From NCBI GenBank assembly GCA_963821275.1, contig CAWGDF010000010.1:124001-188000 (forward strand): DNA of 64,000 nt, in the 5' to 3' direction. Under the pieces are notes generated by a model. The model worked only from the letters and a program-made list of their open reading frames with translations. It did not search any database and had not been told where the DNA came from. The position numbers and the translations under genes are program-made. This document shows, piece after piece, positions 7,689-16,227 of the stretch. This DNA comes from JACVRW01 sp963821275 (GTDB taxonomy: Bacteria; Actinomycetota; Thermoleophilia; Solirubrobacterales; Thermoleophilaceae). Positions within the stretch are counted from its first letter, which is position 1, and each line of letters starts with the position of its first letter.

Positions 7689-8087
7689 CTACTCCCGCAG
7701 CCCGGCGGCTTCGAGGGCTTCGGCGCGGCTGCGAAAGGTGCGACCCCAGATGAGTAGACCATCTCGGTAGCGCGCAACCCCCGCGGTCTCCTGCTCGTGC
7801 GTGACACCGCTCTTGAACCGAAGCCGAATCCGGCCGAACGCGATCACGGTGTCGTCCAGGTCCCGACACTCGTCGACGCTCGCCTTGAACTCATCCAGAC
7901 TGCTCTCCAGGTTGGACCACCAGCGGCGGACACCCTCGTGGCCAAGGTAGGCCTCACCTCCCTCGGCCTGCGCGCTGAAGGGGTACCACTCGCAATCTGG
8001 GTGGGCGGTCTCCAGATACGCGTCGAGGTCACCCCGCGCAAACGCGCCGACCGCTTTATGGAAGAGGTCCACGTTCTCCTGCGACAT
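7689..8087 (-). CDS. SnoaL-like / NTF2-fold protein
   Basis: 132 residues with the NTF2-like pattern: N-terminal 'NVDLFHKAVGAFARGDLDAYLETAHPD', 'CEWYPF', 'YLGHEGVRRWW', then a strand-rich C-terminal half ending 'RTFRSRAEALEAAGL'. Such proteins are ligand-binding or small isomerase/cyclase-like enzymes, and in actinobacteria many copies exist with no assigned substrate. The 240 bases between this gene and the TPR protein hold no recognisable feature. Confidence 0.85.
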   Translation of the reverse strand: MSQENVDLFHKAVGAFARGDLDAYLETAHPDCEWYPFSAQAEGGEAYLGHEGVRRWWSNLESSLDEFKASVDECRDLDDTVIAFGRIRLRFKSGVTHEQETAGVARYRDGLLIWGRTFRSRAEALEAAGLRE

Positions 8088-8182
8088 CGCCCGCCCAGTA
8101 TCTGCCCGCTCGGAGGGTCGTGTCCAGGATGGCCTTAAGCCCGTCGAGACGATCAGGCAGCTGCGCTGCGGCCAAGCGGCGC

Positions 8183-8795
8183 TTACTCCGGCGCGACCAC
8201 CTCGCAGTAGGGGTCGAACCTCCAGCGGGAGTCGGCCGATCCCATCACGCCCCGCACTGGACCGAGCGTGCCCGGATTACCAAGCGTGTCCACCTCGTCG
8301 ACCCGCAGCGCGCGGATCACCGTCCGGCCCTGTTGGGCGAAACCGGGAAGTCGATGCTGGGGCTGCCGCTCCACCCGCGGCCGAAGGTCCCGGACCCCGG
8401 ACCCTTCTCACCTTGCTCTTGGTGGACGGGACCACGCCAGTAGAAGGTGTTGGGCACGCAGGACAAGAGCGTCGAACGGCTGGCGAGCCGCGCCCCGCAA
8501 AAGGGCAAAGCCGCCCGAGTGGTGGATGGCACCGCCGACACTGAGGCTCGCGTCCGTGAAGCACTCGTCGCCCGGAAGCAGCTGCTCAAACCGCCAACCA
8601 TGCTGCGGCGGAAGAGGGTCAGCTTGCCCGTCTTGACGATCGGCATGGTCATGACGCGGCCGCGCTTGACCGCCGGGCGGATTGCCGTCATCCGCCAGCC
8701 CTTGCTCCGGACACGCGCCAGCCACGACGCCCGGAAGGTCAGCTTCGTCTTGCCCCCCTCCACACACACGAACGCGGTGTTGATCCCGCACGGGG
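8183..8795 (-). pseudogene. Decayed HtaA-like secreted protein gene with frameshifts
   Basis: Three minus-strand reading frames must be joined to give a continuous protein-like sequence. One frame (about 8795-8600) reads 'FVCVEGGKTKLTF', 'AVKRGRVMTMPI'. The next (about 8600-8460) reads 'RFEQLLPGDECF', 'VGGAIHHSGGFALLRG'. A third ends 'RWRFDPYCEVVAPE' at 8183. The order 'TKLTF ... GR..T.PI..G ... GGAI.HSGG..L..G' is that of HtaA-type domains found in secreted actinobacterial proteins. No start codon or signal peptide is left. I treat it as a pseudogene; the family call rests on pattern memory. Confidence 0.4.
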
Positions 8796-8800
8796 CGGCG

Positions 8801-8844
8801 CCGGGTGGATTCGACCACCGACCTCACCATTGTGAGTGGTGCTC
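8801..8844 (-). repeat. Duplicate of the 3' half of tRNA-Met (distal attachment-site remnant)
   Basis: These 44 bases match 10985-11031, the T arm, variable loop and anticodon arm of the intact tRNA gene, with one substitution and two one-base gaps and in the same orientation. Integrases commonly target the 3' half of a tRNA and leave such a copy at the far end of the element. The distance to the intact tRNA is 2.2 kb. The copy lacks the D arm and 5' acceptor strand and so is not a tRNA. Confidence 0.7.
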
Positions 8845-9175
8845 GGGGGTGAGACAAGCGGCGTCGGCGGACGGAATTAGGCGAACAAGTGCCTCGAAAT
8901 CGGCGGTTTTCTAGAAACCGTTTTGCCTTTTACCTTCGAACTTCTGTGATCTCGTAGACCTTTGGTAGACCACGCCGCCGGGTCATCGGCTGGCTTGGCT
9001 CAGTCCGCGGCGTGCCAAGTGGGGTGCCGAAGCCGTCCGACGAGCGAGCGGGCAGGCCAGTTAGGGGCGACCACGCAGGGCGGCGTGATTCGGCTCGCGT
9101 GGTCAACAGCTGGAGCTGGGCAACCAGCCGGTTTCCTCCTTGCACGGGTCGAATTCGGCGTAGGCTGGGCGCCTT
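8845..9175. other. Gene-free stretch inside the integrated remnant
   Basis: No gene is supported here. It contains copy 2 of the 16-bp repeat (8890-8905), a short AT-richer segment with the palindrome TTTCTAGAAA (8908-8917), and at 8952 a sequence GTAGACC-x-x-TGGTAGACCA that also occurs at the very end of the integrase fragment (10891-10912). The shared string suggests that a second integrase 3' end once lay here. The rest up to the amine oxidase ATG is ordinary GC-rich sequence. Confidence 0.4.
8890..8905 (+). repeat. 16-bp direct repeat, copy 2
   Basis: Identical to 4499-4514; see that entry. It lies 46 bases beyond the tRNA-half copy. Confidence 0.4.
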
Positions 9176-10548
9176 ATGGACGAGGTTCTCGATGCTGCCG
9201 TCGTAGGCGCTGGATACGCCGGTCTGGCGGCCGCGCGGAAACTCACCGAGGAGGGGTGCTCGACGGTCGTGCTGGAGGCTCGCGATCGCGTTGGCGGTCG
9301 CACGCACACCGTCGAGGAGGCCGGCGCGAAGGTCGAGCTGGGCGGCCAGTGGGTTGGGCCGGGGCAGGATCACGTCTACGACCTAGCCGCCGAGACTGGG
9401 GTCGCCACCTTCGCTCAGTGGACCGCCGGAGAGGACGTCGTGCTCGAGGAGGGTCAGCCGCGGCGCGTCCAGGGTGAGGAGGGCTACGACGCCGATGACC
9501 TCGCCGAATACTCGACGGCTGTCGCAGCGCTCGACCAGGAGGCGGCCGGGATTCCGCTCGACCGCCCATGGTCGGCCTCGCAAGCAGGCTCATTCGACGC
9601 GATGACGCTGGATACGTGGCTCAACGAGCACCTCCAGCGTCCGGGCGCGCGCACCATGCTGGCGACGACTGTGGCGAATATCTTGTCGACCGAGCCCGCC
9701 AACCTGTCCCTCCTACACGCGCTCTTCTACATCCGCTCAGGCGGGGGCTGGGAGTCGCTCGTCAACACGGAGGGTGGAGCGCAACAGGACCGGCTCGTGG
9801 GCGGCCTCCAGGAACCGGCCATCAGGCTTAGTTCGCGCCTCGGGGACGCCTCCGCCTCGGCTGGCCGGTCAGAGCGATCTCCCACAATTCGAGGGGAGTC
9901 GTGGTTGCGGGCGAGGCCGGTGAGATTCGCGCCCGTCGAGCAATCGTCGCCATTCCGCCGGCGCTAGCCGGACGTCTGGTCTACGACCCGCCGCTTCCGG
10001 GTCGGCGTGATCAGCTGACGCAGCGCCTTCCCGGCGGATCGGTCGTGAAGTTCAACCTCGTGTTTCCGACGCCGTGGTGGCGCGAGCTCGGGCTGAGGGG
10101 CTTCGTCTACTCCCCGGATGAGATGGTCACGATGATGTTCGACGCCACACCGGCCGAAGGGAAGCCCGGCGTACTCATCGGCTTCATGGAGGGTGCCAAC
10201 GGCGTCGAGGCCGGCCGCCTCACAGCGGGCGAGCGGCGAGCGCGCGTCATCAAGCAGGCCGCGCGCGCCCTCGGAGGCCAGGCGGAGCAAAGCATCGGCT
10301 ACGTCGACTGTGACTGGAGCGCGGAGGAGTGGACCAGGGGCTGCTATGGCGCTCACTTCCCGCCGGGGGTCTGGACCCAGTTTGGTCCGTCGCTTCGCGA
10401 GCCCGTCGGTCGCGTCCATTGGGCCGGCACGGAGACCGCGGAGCGTTGGATGGGCTACGTCGACGGTGCGATCGAGTCGGGCATCAGGGCTGCGCTGGAA
10501 GTGCTCGAGGATCGCGCTCAGCCGTCGCCAGTACGTCCAGCCAGCTGA
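9176..10548 (+). pseudogene. Flavin amine oxidase (MAO family) split by one frameshift
   Basis: The N-terminal part (9176 to about 9845) has the dinucleotide-binding start 'VVGAGYAGLAAARKL', 'VVLEARDRVGGRT' and 'GGQWVGPGQ'. The C-terminal part, in the frame of base 9841, reads 'LRLGWPVRAISHNSRGVVV', 'RAIVAIPP' and ends with the FAD-binding 'GRVHWAGTETAERWMGYVDG' motif. Joined, they give about 457 residues, the usual length for bacterial monoamine oxidases. The join needs a single-base indel near 9835-9850 in a repetitive CGCCTC/CGCCTCGG context. All other conserved parts are intact, so this is either a recent inactivation or a sequencing error. It lies between the two tRNA-half repeats. Confidence 0.8.
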
Positions 10549-10566
10549 ATCGGCGCTCGGCATCAA

Positions 10567-10908
10567 TTGGGCTGCCCCTTTGCGCGACAGGACCTCGCCG
10601 AGCACCGACTCCGCATGGGCCGATCCAACGGCCTCATATTTCCGCGCCGCGAGGAACGGCCCTGGCTGCGGCACGACTACCAGAACTGGCGCCGCCGCGT
10701 TTGGCATGACGCGCGCGAACAGGCCGGCGTGGAATCGCTGCCGCCGTACGACCTGAGGCACGCGTTCGCGTCGCTGCACATGCGAGCGGGAACCTCGCTG
10801 TCGGAGCTTGCCGAGCAGCTTGGTCATTCACCGCAGATGACCCTCTCGACCTATGCCCACGTGCTGCGCGAGCTCAGGCCGCTCGCGACGTCCGTAGACC
10901 ACTGGTAG
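10567..10908 (+). pseudogene. C-terminal fragment of a tyrosine recombinase (integrase)
   Basis: About 100 residues that match only the catalytic C-terminus of phage-type integrases: 'PYDLRHAFASLHMRAG' (the R of the R-K-H-x-x-R-Y set with its H), 'LAEQLGHSPQMTLSTYAHV' (the second conserved H and the nucleophilic Tyr). The N-terminal arm-binding and core domains, including the first catalytic Arg, are absent, so it is inactive. Its stop is 72 bases from the tRNA-Met 3' end, the normal place for an integrase next to its attachment site. Confidence 0.85.
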
Positions 10909-10979
10909 ACCATAGGGCCGATGCAAACTCCCGAAACTGACCCCGGCGAGTCGGCAGAAACCCCTGCAACAACCGGTAA

Positions 10980-11052
10980 TAGCTCCGGGTGGATTCGAAC
11001 CACCGACCTCACCATTATGAGTGGTGCGCTCTAACCGCTGAGCTACGGAGCC
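10980..11052 (-). tRNA. tRNA-Met (anticodon CAT)
   Basis: Reading the minus strand from 11052, a full cloverleaf folds: acceptor GGCTCCG / CGGAGCT, D arm GCTC...GAGC, anticodon stem CACCA / TGGTG with loop CTCATAA, T arm GGTGG-TTCGAAT-CCACC, discriminator A at 10980. CCA is not encoded. The anticodon CAT could serve elongator Met or lysidine-modified Ile2; 'CTCATAATGGTGAGGTC' resembles actinobacterial elongator Met more. Its 3' half served as an integration site. Confidence 0.93.
10985..11031 (-). repeat. tRNA-proximal attachment-site copy
   Basis: This part of the intact tRNA gene is the partner of the diverged repeat at 8801-8844. The integrase fragment lies directly next to it. Confidence 0.65.
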
Positions 11053-11080
11053 GCGACCAGCGAGTCTAGCCTTCCGCCGC

Positions 11081-11965
11081 ATGGCGAAAGATCCGCTCCT
11101 GGTCGCTGTCCCCAACGTCAGCGAGGGCCGCGACCACCCCGTGCTGGAAGCCCTTCAGGGCAGTCTCGGGCCGGCCCGCTTTCTCGATCTGCACAGCGAT
11201 CCGGACCACGACCGCTCCGTGTTCACGCTGGCCGCTCCGCAGCCCGCGATGGCCGAGGCGCTCCTCGGTCTGGCCCGGGCGGCGGTCGAGCGGATCGACG
11301 TCACCGCCTCGCCGGGGATCCACCCGCACGTGGGGGCGCTCGACGTGATGCCGGTGGTCTACATCGAGAACGAGCTCCGCGGCGCGGCCTGTGCCGAGGC
11401 GCTCGTGGCCGCCGCGCTGGTGGGGGAGGAGCTTCAGGTGCCGGTATTCCTCTACGGCGAGCTGGCCACACGTCCCGAGCACGCCGAGCGGGCGGCGCTC
11501 CGCCGCGGCGGCCCGGCGGAGCTGGGCCGGCGCCTCGAGGCCGGCGAGATCGTCCCCGACTACGGTCCGCGCCGCCTGCACCCCACGGCCGGGGCGGTGC
11601 TGGCCGCCGCCCGCCCACCACTGGTGGCCTTCAACGTCGACCTGGACAGCGACGATCTCGGGCTCGCGCGGGAGATCGCGGCAGGCCTGCGTGAGTCGGG
11701 CGGCGGGCTGCCCGGGGTGCGGGCGATCGGCCTCTATCTCGAGGATCGCGGCCGGGCCCAGGTCTCGACCAACGTGCACGACCACCGGGCCGTGCCGTTG
11801 CGGGAGGTCGTTGAGTACGTGCGCGCGCGGGCGCCCGTGGCCGAGGCCGAGCTGGTGGGCCTGGCGCCCCGCAAGGCCTTCGAGGACTTTCCGGAGGACG
11901 TTCCGCTGCGTGCATTCGACCCCGAGCGGCACATCCTGGAGGAGGCCCTGGCCGCGATTGCGTAG
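11081..11965 (+). CDS. Glutamate formimidoyltransferase
   Basis: 294 residues. The N-terminal formiminotransferase subdomain starts 'PLLVAVPNVSEGRD' and has 'DLHSDPDHDRSVFTL' and 'PGIHPHVGALDVMPVV'. A second subdomain follows with 'AFNVDLDSDDLGLAREIA'. It transfers the formimino group between formiminoglutamate and tetrahydrofolate in the last step of one histidine-degradation route. The cyclodeaminase part of the bifunctional mammalian enzyme is absent, as usual in bacteria. No other hut genes are nearby. The ATG at 11081 lies 28 bases from the tRNA, transcribed away from it. Confidence 0.92.
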   Translation: MAKDPLLVAVPNVSEGRDHPVLEALQGSLGPARFLDLHSDPDHDRSVFTLAAPQPAMAEALLGLARAAVERIDVTASPGIHPHVGALDVMPVVYIENELRGAACAEALVAAALVGEELQVPVFLYGELATRPEHAERAALRRGGPAELGRRLEAGEIVPDYGPRRLHPTAGAVLAAARPPLVAFNVDLDSDDLGLAREIAAGLRESGGGLPGVRAIGLYLEDRGRAQVSTNVHDHRAVPLREVVEYVRARAPVAEAELVGLAPRKAFEDFPEDVPLRAFDPERHILEEALAAIA

Positions 11966-11992
11966 GCCCCGCTCCGGTACCGTCCCTTGTCC

Positions 11993-12346
11993 ATGGCTCA
12001 GACCAAGCGCAAGCGCACGCGCAAGCACCGCGGCACACCGGCGGGCACGATCGAGCGTGCGGGGCGTACGGGCCGCCCCCGCACGCGCGAGGAGGCCAAG
12101 AAGATCTCCCGGCAGCATCGGGCGCAGCGCTACGACCGGCCGCCCAACTGGAAGAGCGCGATCAACCGGGCCGCGGTGGCGGCGCTGGTGTTCGGCGTGC
12201 TGGTGGTGGTGCTGTTCAAGCGCGGCCTCCCCCAGGGCGCCGCGCTGGCCGGGTTCATGTTCCTGCTCTACATCCCGCTCGGCTACTTCACCGATCTGAT
12301 GATCTACCGCTTCAGGCAGCGGCGAAAGCAGAACCCGGCTAAGTAG
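11993..12346 (+). CDS. Small two-helix membrane protein with basic N-terminus
   Basis: 117 residues from the ATG at 11993. The first ~55 residues are strongly basic (Lys/Arg-rich 'AQTKRKRTRKHRG' type), followed by two membrane helices at about 58-75 and 80-98 and a basic tail 'RFRQRRKQNPAK'. The family is unrecognised but the pattern is typical of conserved actinobacterial membrane proteins next to core genes. It lies in a tight same-strand run with the MBL hydrolase (9-base gap). Confidence 0.7.
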   Translation: MAQTKRKRTRKHRGTPAGTIERAGRTGRPRTREEAKKISRQHRAQRYDRPPNWKSAINRAAVAALVFGVLVVVLFKRGLPQGAALAGFMFLLYIPLGYFTDLMIYRFRQRRKQNPAK

Positions 12347-12355
12347 GCTCGCGCC

Positions 12356-12994
12356 ATGGACGTACGCATGTTCACGGTCGGGCCGGTGGCGGAGAACACC
12401 TACCTCTTTCGCCGCGACGGCTCTGAGCGCGCGCTGATCGTCGACCCGGGTGACGAGGCCGAGAAGCTCCTCGGCGCCATAGACGGGCTGGGCGTGAAAC
12501 TCGACGGCATCCTGCTGACCCACACCCACTTCGACCACGTGGGCGCGGTCGCGCCGGTGGCCGAGGCGACCGGCGCCGAGGTCTGGGTCCCCGAGGCCGA
12601 GGCCTTCGTGCTGGCCGACATCAATTCGTTCGTGCCCTGGCCCGGCTTCGGGCCTTTCGAGTCCTACGAGGCCGAGCACAAGCTCGAGGGCGGCGAGCGC
12701 CTGGAGCTGGCCGGCTTCGAGATCGACGTGCTCGCCACACCCGGCCACAGCCCCGGCCACGTGACCTTCTCGCTGGCCGACGAGAAGGCGGTGTTCTCCG
12801 GCGACGTTCTCTTCCAGGGCTCGGTGGGCCGCACCGACCTGCCCGGCGGCGATTGGGACACGCTGCTGGAGTCGATCCGGACTCTGGTCGACACGCTTCC
12901 GGAGGACACGACCGTCTACCCAGGGCACATGGGCGTCACGAGCCTTGGCGCCGAGCGGGCGTCGAACCCGTTCCTCGCCGAGCTCGCGCGGTGA
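12356..12994 (+). CDS. Metallo-beta-lactamase-fold hydrolase, glyoxalase II-like
   Basis: 212 residues with all metal-site motifs: 'THTHFDHVG' (HxHxDH), 'TPGHSPGHV', 'FSGDVLF' and a C-terminal 'VYPGHM'. The N-terminus 'MFTVGPVAENTYLF' is that of the YcbL-like group. Likely a hydroxyacylglutathione-hydrolase-like thioesterase, although actinobacteria use mycothiol rather than glutathione, so the substrate may be a mycothiol or other thioester. The stop overlaps the GTG of hisS (GTGA). Confidence 0.9.
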   Translation: MDVRMFTVGPVAENTYLFRRDGSERALIVDPGDEAEKLLGAIDGLGVKLDGILLTHTHFDHVGAVAPVAEATGAEVWVPEAEAFVLADINSFVPWPGFGPFESYEAEHKLEGGERLELAGFEIDVLATPGHSPGHVTFSLADEKAVFSGDVLFQGSVGRTDLPGGDWDTLLESIRTLVDTLPEDTTVYPGHMGVTSLGAERASNPFLAELAR

Positions 12995-14235
12995 GCGCCG
13001 GCCGCCTCCAGGCCCCGCGCGGCACCCTCGACGTGACGCCGGCGGACGCGCGCCGCCGCCTTCGGCTGCTGCACATCGCCGAGGAGGTGCTCGGCCGCGC
13101 CGGCTACGAGCCCTTCGAGACGCCCGTGTTCGAGGACACGGAGCTGTTCGCCCGCGGCGTGGGGGAGTCCACGGACATCGTCCGGAAGGAGATGTTCACC
13201 TTCGAGGACAAGGCCGGCCGCTCACTCACCCTGCGACCCGAGAACACCGCCGGCATCTGCCGGGCCTACGCCGAGCACGGCATGCACAAGCTCGCGCAGC
13301 CGGTGAAGCTCTGGACCTGGGGGCCGTTCTTTCGCCACGAGGCCCCCCAGGCCGGCCGCTTCCGCCAGTTCACCCAGCTCGACGCCGAGGCGCTCGGCTC
13401 CGATGACCCCTCGCTCGACGCCGAGCTGATCCTGCTCCTGGGCGAGATCCTGGAGCGCGCGGGCGCCGGGGAACTGCGCCTGCGCCTGTCCAGCCTGGGA
13501 ACCCCGGCCACCCGAGCGGCCTACCTGGAGGAATTGCGGGACTACCTGCGCGCCCACGAGGACCGCCTCTCCGACGACGTGCGCGAGCGGCTGGACCAGA
13601 ACCCGCTCCGGGCCTTCGACGCCGATCATCCCGGCACGAGGGCCGTGATGGAGGAGGCGCCCCGGCTGCTCGACCGTCTGAACGCCGAGGACGCCGCCCA
13701 CTTCACGGAGGTGCGGGCGCTCCTGGACGACGCAGGCCTCGAGTACGAGATCGACTCCACCCTGGTGCGCGGCCTGGACTACTACACGCGCACGGTGTTC
13801 GAGTACGAGTCGCCGCGCCTGGGCGCGCAGAGCGCCCTGGGCGGGGGCGGGCGCTACGACCTCCTGGTGGAGGAGCTGGGCGGCCCGCCGACGCCCGGTG
13901 TGGGCTGGGCGGCGGGCATCGAGCGCATCCTGCTGGCCACCGGCGAAGAGGCGCCCGCGCGCGACTTCCGGATCTACGTCGCCCTGGCCAAGCCCGACGC
14001 CTCCCGGGAGGGCTTCCGGCTGGCGCGGCGGCTGCGGCGGGACGGCTTCCGCGTGGAGATCGAGCAGGCGGGACGCTCACTTCGCGGCCAGCTGAAGCAG
14101 GCCGATCGCATCGGGGCCCGCTCGACCGTGATCGTGGGCGACGGCTTCGACGTGCGGGACATGGACAGCGGCGAGCAGCGCCACGCCGAGGACGCGGACG
14201 AGGCGCTGGCGCTGCTGCGCGAGACCGGCGCGTGA
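12991..14235 (+). CDS. hisS: Histidyl-tRNA synthetase
   Basis: 414 residues, normal for the bacterial enzyme. Class II motif 1 region (about residues 30-65, 'GYEPFETPVFEDTELFARG'), motif 2 'WGPFFRHEAPQAGRFRQF', the histidine-specific loop 'LVRGLDYYTRTVFE' and motif 3 'GVGWAAGIERILL' are all present, followed by the anticodon-binding domain (from about 325). It charges tRNA-His in the cytoplasm. The GTG start overlaps the preceding stop, and its own stop overlaps the aspS start, so the three genes form one coupled unit. Confidence 0.97.
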   Translation: MSAGRLQAPRGTLDVTPADARRRLRLLHIAEEVLGRAGYEPFETPVFEDTELFARGVGESTDIVRKEMFTFEDKAGRSLTLRPENTAGICRAYAEHGMHKLAQPVKLWTWGPFFRHEAPQAGRFRQFTQLDAEALGSDDPSLDAELILLLGEILERAGAGELRLRLSSLGTPATRAAYLEELRDYLRAHEDRLSDDVRERLDQNPLRAFDADHPGTRAVMEEAPRLLDRLNAEDAAHFTEVRALLDDAGLEYEIDSTLVRGLDYYTRTVFEYESPRLGAQSALGGGGRYDLLVEELGGPPTPGVGWAAGIERILLATGEEAPARDFRIYVALAKPDASREGFRLARRLRRDGFRVEIEQAGRSLRGQLKQADRIGARSTVIVGDGFDVRDMDSGEQRHAEDADEALALLRETGA

Positions 14236-16013
14236 AGGGCCCGCGCCCGAACCGCTACCGGACCCGGTGGGCGGGTCAGCTGCGCGCCGGCGACGTCGGC
14301 GAACGGGTGCGCGTGGCAGGCTGGGTGCACCGGCGGCGCGACCACGGCGGCCTGATCTTCATCGACCTGCGGGACCGGACCGGCGTGCTCCAGCTCGTCT
14401 TCCGCCCGGAGGAGGCGCCCGACGCTCACACGGCGGCGGGCGCGCTGAGGGCCGAGGACGTAGTCACGGCGCGCGGCCAGCTCGTGGCGCGCGACCCGGG
14501 CGCCGTCAACCCGGAGCTGCCCACGGGCGAGGTCGAGCTGGTCGTGTCCGAGTTCGAGCAGCTGGCCGACGCCGAGACACCGCCCTTCCCGATCGACGAG
14601 GACGAGCCGGTGTCGGAAGAGCTGCGCCTGCGCTACCGCTACCTCGACCTTCGCAAGGCCCGCATGCGCGACAACGTGATCCTTCGCCACGAGGTGGTCA
14701 AGGCCATTCGCGACCACCTCAGCGAGGAGGGCTTCATCGAGGTGGAGACCCCGGTTATGACCCGCTCGACACCCGAAGGGGCGCGGGACTTCCTGGTTCC
14801 CAGCCGGCTGGCGCGTGGCTCCTGGTACGCGCTGCCGCAGTCCCCCCAGCTGTTCAAGCAGCTCCTGATGATGGGTGGGCTGGAGCGCTACTTCCAGATC
14901 GCGCGCTGCTTCCGCGACGAGGACTTCCGCGCCGACCGCCAGCCCGAGTTCACCCAGCTGGACATGGAGATGGCCTTCGTGGACGAGGAGGACGTGTTCG
15001 ACACGGTCGACCGCCTGCTCCAGCGAGTGCTCGCGGTGGGTGGTGTGGAGGTGGGCCTGCCGCTGGAGCGGGTGACCTACGACGAGCTGATGCTGCGCTA
15101 CGGCTCCGACCGGCCCGATCGCCGCCTGGGCCGCGAGATCTCGGACCTGTCCGACGTCTTCGCCGGCTCCGAGTTCAAGGTCTTCGCGGGGGCGATCGAA
15201 TCCGGTGGGGTCGTGCGAGCGCTGAGCGCGGGCGGCGACTGGCCGCGAAGCCGCTTCGATGCGCTGACCGATCAGGCACAGCGGCTCGGGGCGAAGGGCC
15301 TCGCCTGGGCGGTGGTGGAGGACGGCGGCTGGCGCTCGCCGATCGCCAAGTTCCTCTCCGACGAGGAGATCCGCGCCGCCACCGAGCGCCTCGGGGCGGG
15401 CGAGGGCGAGGCGGTGCTCATCGTGGCCGACACCCCCGAGGTGGCCGCCCGGGTGCTCGGCGCTCTGCGGGTGGAGGTGGCCGGCAGCGAGCCGCGCGGG
15501 CACGACGTCTTCTGGGTGGTCGACTTCCCGATGTTCGAGTGGAATACCGACGAGGCGCGCTGGGATCCACTGCATCACCCGTTCACCGCGCCCACCGGCG
15601 ATCTGGACGGCGATCCCGGCTCGTGGCGCAGCCGCGCCTACGACGTGGTCTTCGACGGCTGGGAGCTGGGCGGCGGCTCGATCCGGATCAACACGCCCGA
15701 GTTGCAGCAGAGAGTCTTCGATGCCCTCGGCATCGGCCCCGAGGAGGCTCGCGAGCGCTTCGGCTTCCTGCTCGAGGCGCTCGGCTACGGCGCGCCGCCC
15801 CACGGCGGCATCGCCTTCGGGATCGACCGCTGGGTGGCCCTGCTCGCGGGCGCTTCCTCGATTCGCGACGCCATCGCCTTCCCCAAGGCGGCCAGCGGGG
15901 CGGACCCCCTCACCGGGGCGCCGGCCCCGGTGGACGAGCGCCAGCTGCGGGAGCTCGGCCTCCGGCTGCTGGAGCCGCCGGGCGGGCCCGCTGACGCCGC
16001 CGGCTCGCGGTGA
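14232..16013 (+). CDS. aspS: Aspartyl-tRNA synthetase, bacterial type
   Basis: 593 residues. N-terminal OB-fold anticodon domain ('VRVAGWVHRRRDHGGLIFID', 'LRDRTGVLQLVF'), class II core with motif 2 'FRDEDFRADRQPEFTQLD', the inserted GAD domain of bacterial AspRS (about 290-420) and motif 3 'GIAFGIDRWVALLAG'. It charges tRNA-Asp; whether it also charges tRNA-Asn cannot be told from these motifs. GTG start overlapping hisS. A 6S-like RNA follows it. Confidence 0.97.
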   Translation: MKGPRPNRYRTRWAGQLRAGDVGERVRVAGWVHRRRDHGGLIFIDLRDRTGVLQLVFRPEEAPDAHTAAGALRAEDVVTARGQLVARDPGAVNPELPTGEVELVVSEFEQLADAETPPFPIDEDEPVSEELRLRYRYLDLRKARMRDNVILRHEVVKAIRDHLSEEGFIEVETPVMTRSTPEGARDFLVPSRLARGSWYALPQSPQLFKQLLMMGGLERYFQIARCFRDEDFRADRQPEFTQLDMEMAFVDEEDVFDTVDRLLQRVLAVGGVEVGLPLERVTYDELMLRYGSDRPDRRLGREISDLSDVFAGSEFKVFAGAIESGGVVRALSAGGDWPRSRFDALTDQAQRLGAKGLAWAVVEDGGWRSPIAKFLSDEEIRAATERLGAGEGEAVLIVADTPEVAARVLGALRVEVAGSEPRGHDVFWVVDFPMFEWNTDEARWDPLHHPFTAPTGDLDGDPGSWRSRAYDVVFDGWELGGGSIRINTPELQQRVFDALGIGPEEARERFGFLLEALGYGAPPHGGIAFGIDRWVALLAGASSIRDAIAFPKAASGADPLTGAPAPVDERQLRELGLRLLEPPGGPADAAGSR

Positions 16014-16059
16014 CCGGCCGCTGCCCCACGGAGGCCCAACCGCTGGTAGCCTCGGCCTA

Positions 16060-16226
16060 AGGCCCGAGCCTGTACGCCAGCCGGCCGTACATGTTGAGCC
16101 GAACATCACCGGTAAGGGAGTCCGGCTCGGAGCAGGCCGTGGCCTGCTCCGGAGGACACCCAGCTTGCTCCTACAGCAGGCCCAACTCCGGGTTCCGGCA
16201 ACGGCAGGTTGGGGCCACATCCTTAA
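16060..16226 (+). ncRNA. ssrS: 6S-like RNA (SsrS) downstream of aspS
   Basis: The 267 bases between aspS and mnmA are non-coding but highly structured. At the centre is a long apical hairpin: GTCC ... GGAGCAGGCC-GT-GGCCTGCTCC ... GGAC (about 16129-16166). It is flanked by less paired arms that can form the internal bubble of 6S RNA, and the ends (AAGGCCC near 16059 and GGGGCC..CCTT near 16210-16223) can close. A TAGCCT -10-like box at 16047 would place the 5' end near 16060. A gene order of aspS followed by 6S RNA is known in other bacteria (bsrA in Bacillus). 6S RNA sequesters housekeeping RNA polymerase. Ends are approximate. Confidence 0.6.
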
Positions 16227-16227
16227 T

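Noticed and set aside
8801..8860. Second tRNA-Met gene
   Set aside because: Only the 3' half is present, with gaps in the T loop and anticodon arm, and the acceptor and D arms are missing.
11066..12928. 620-codon minus-strand frame opposite the formimidoyltransferase and MBL genes
   Set aside because: Antisense shadow typical of high-GC coding sequence; the plus-strand genes carry clear family motifs.
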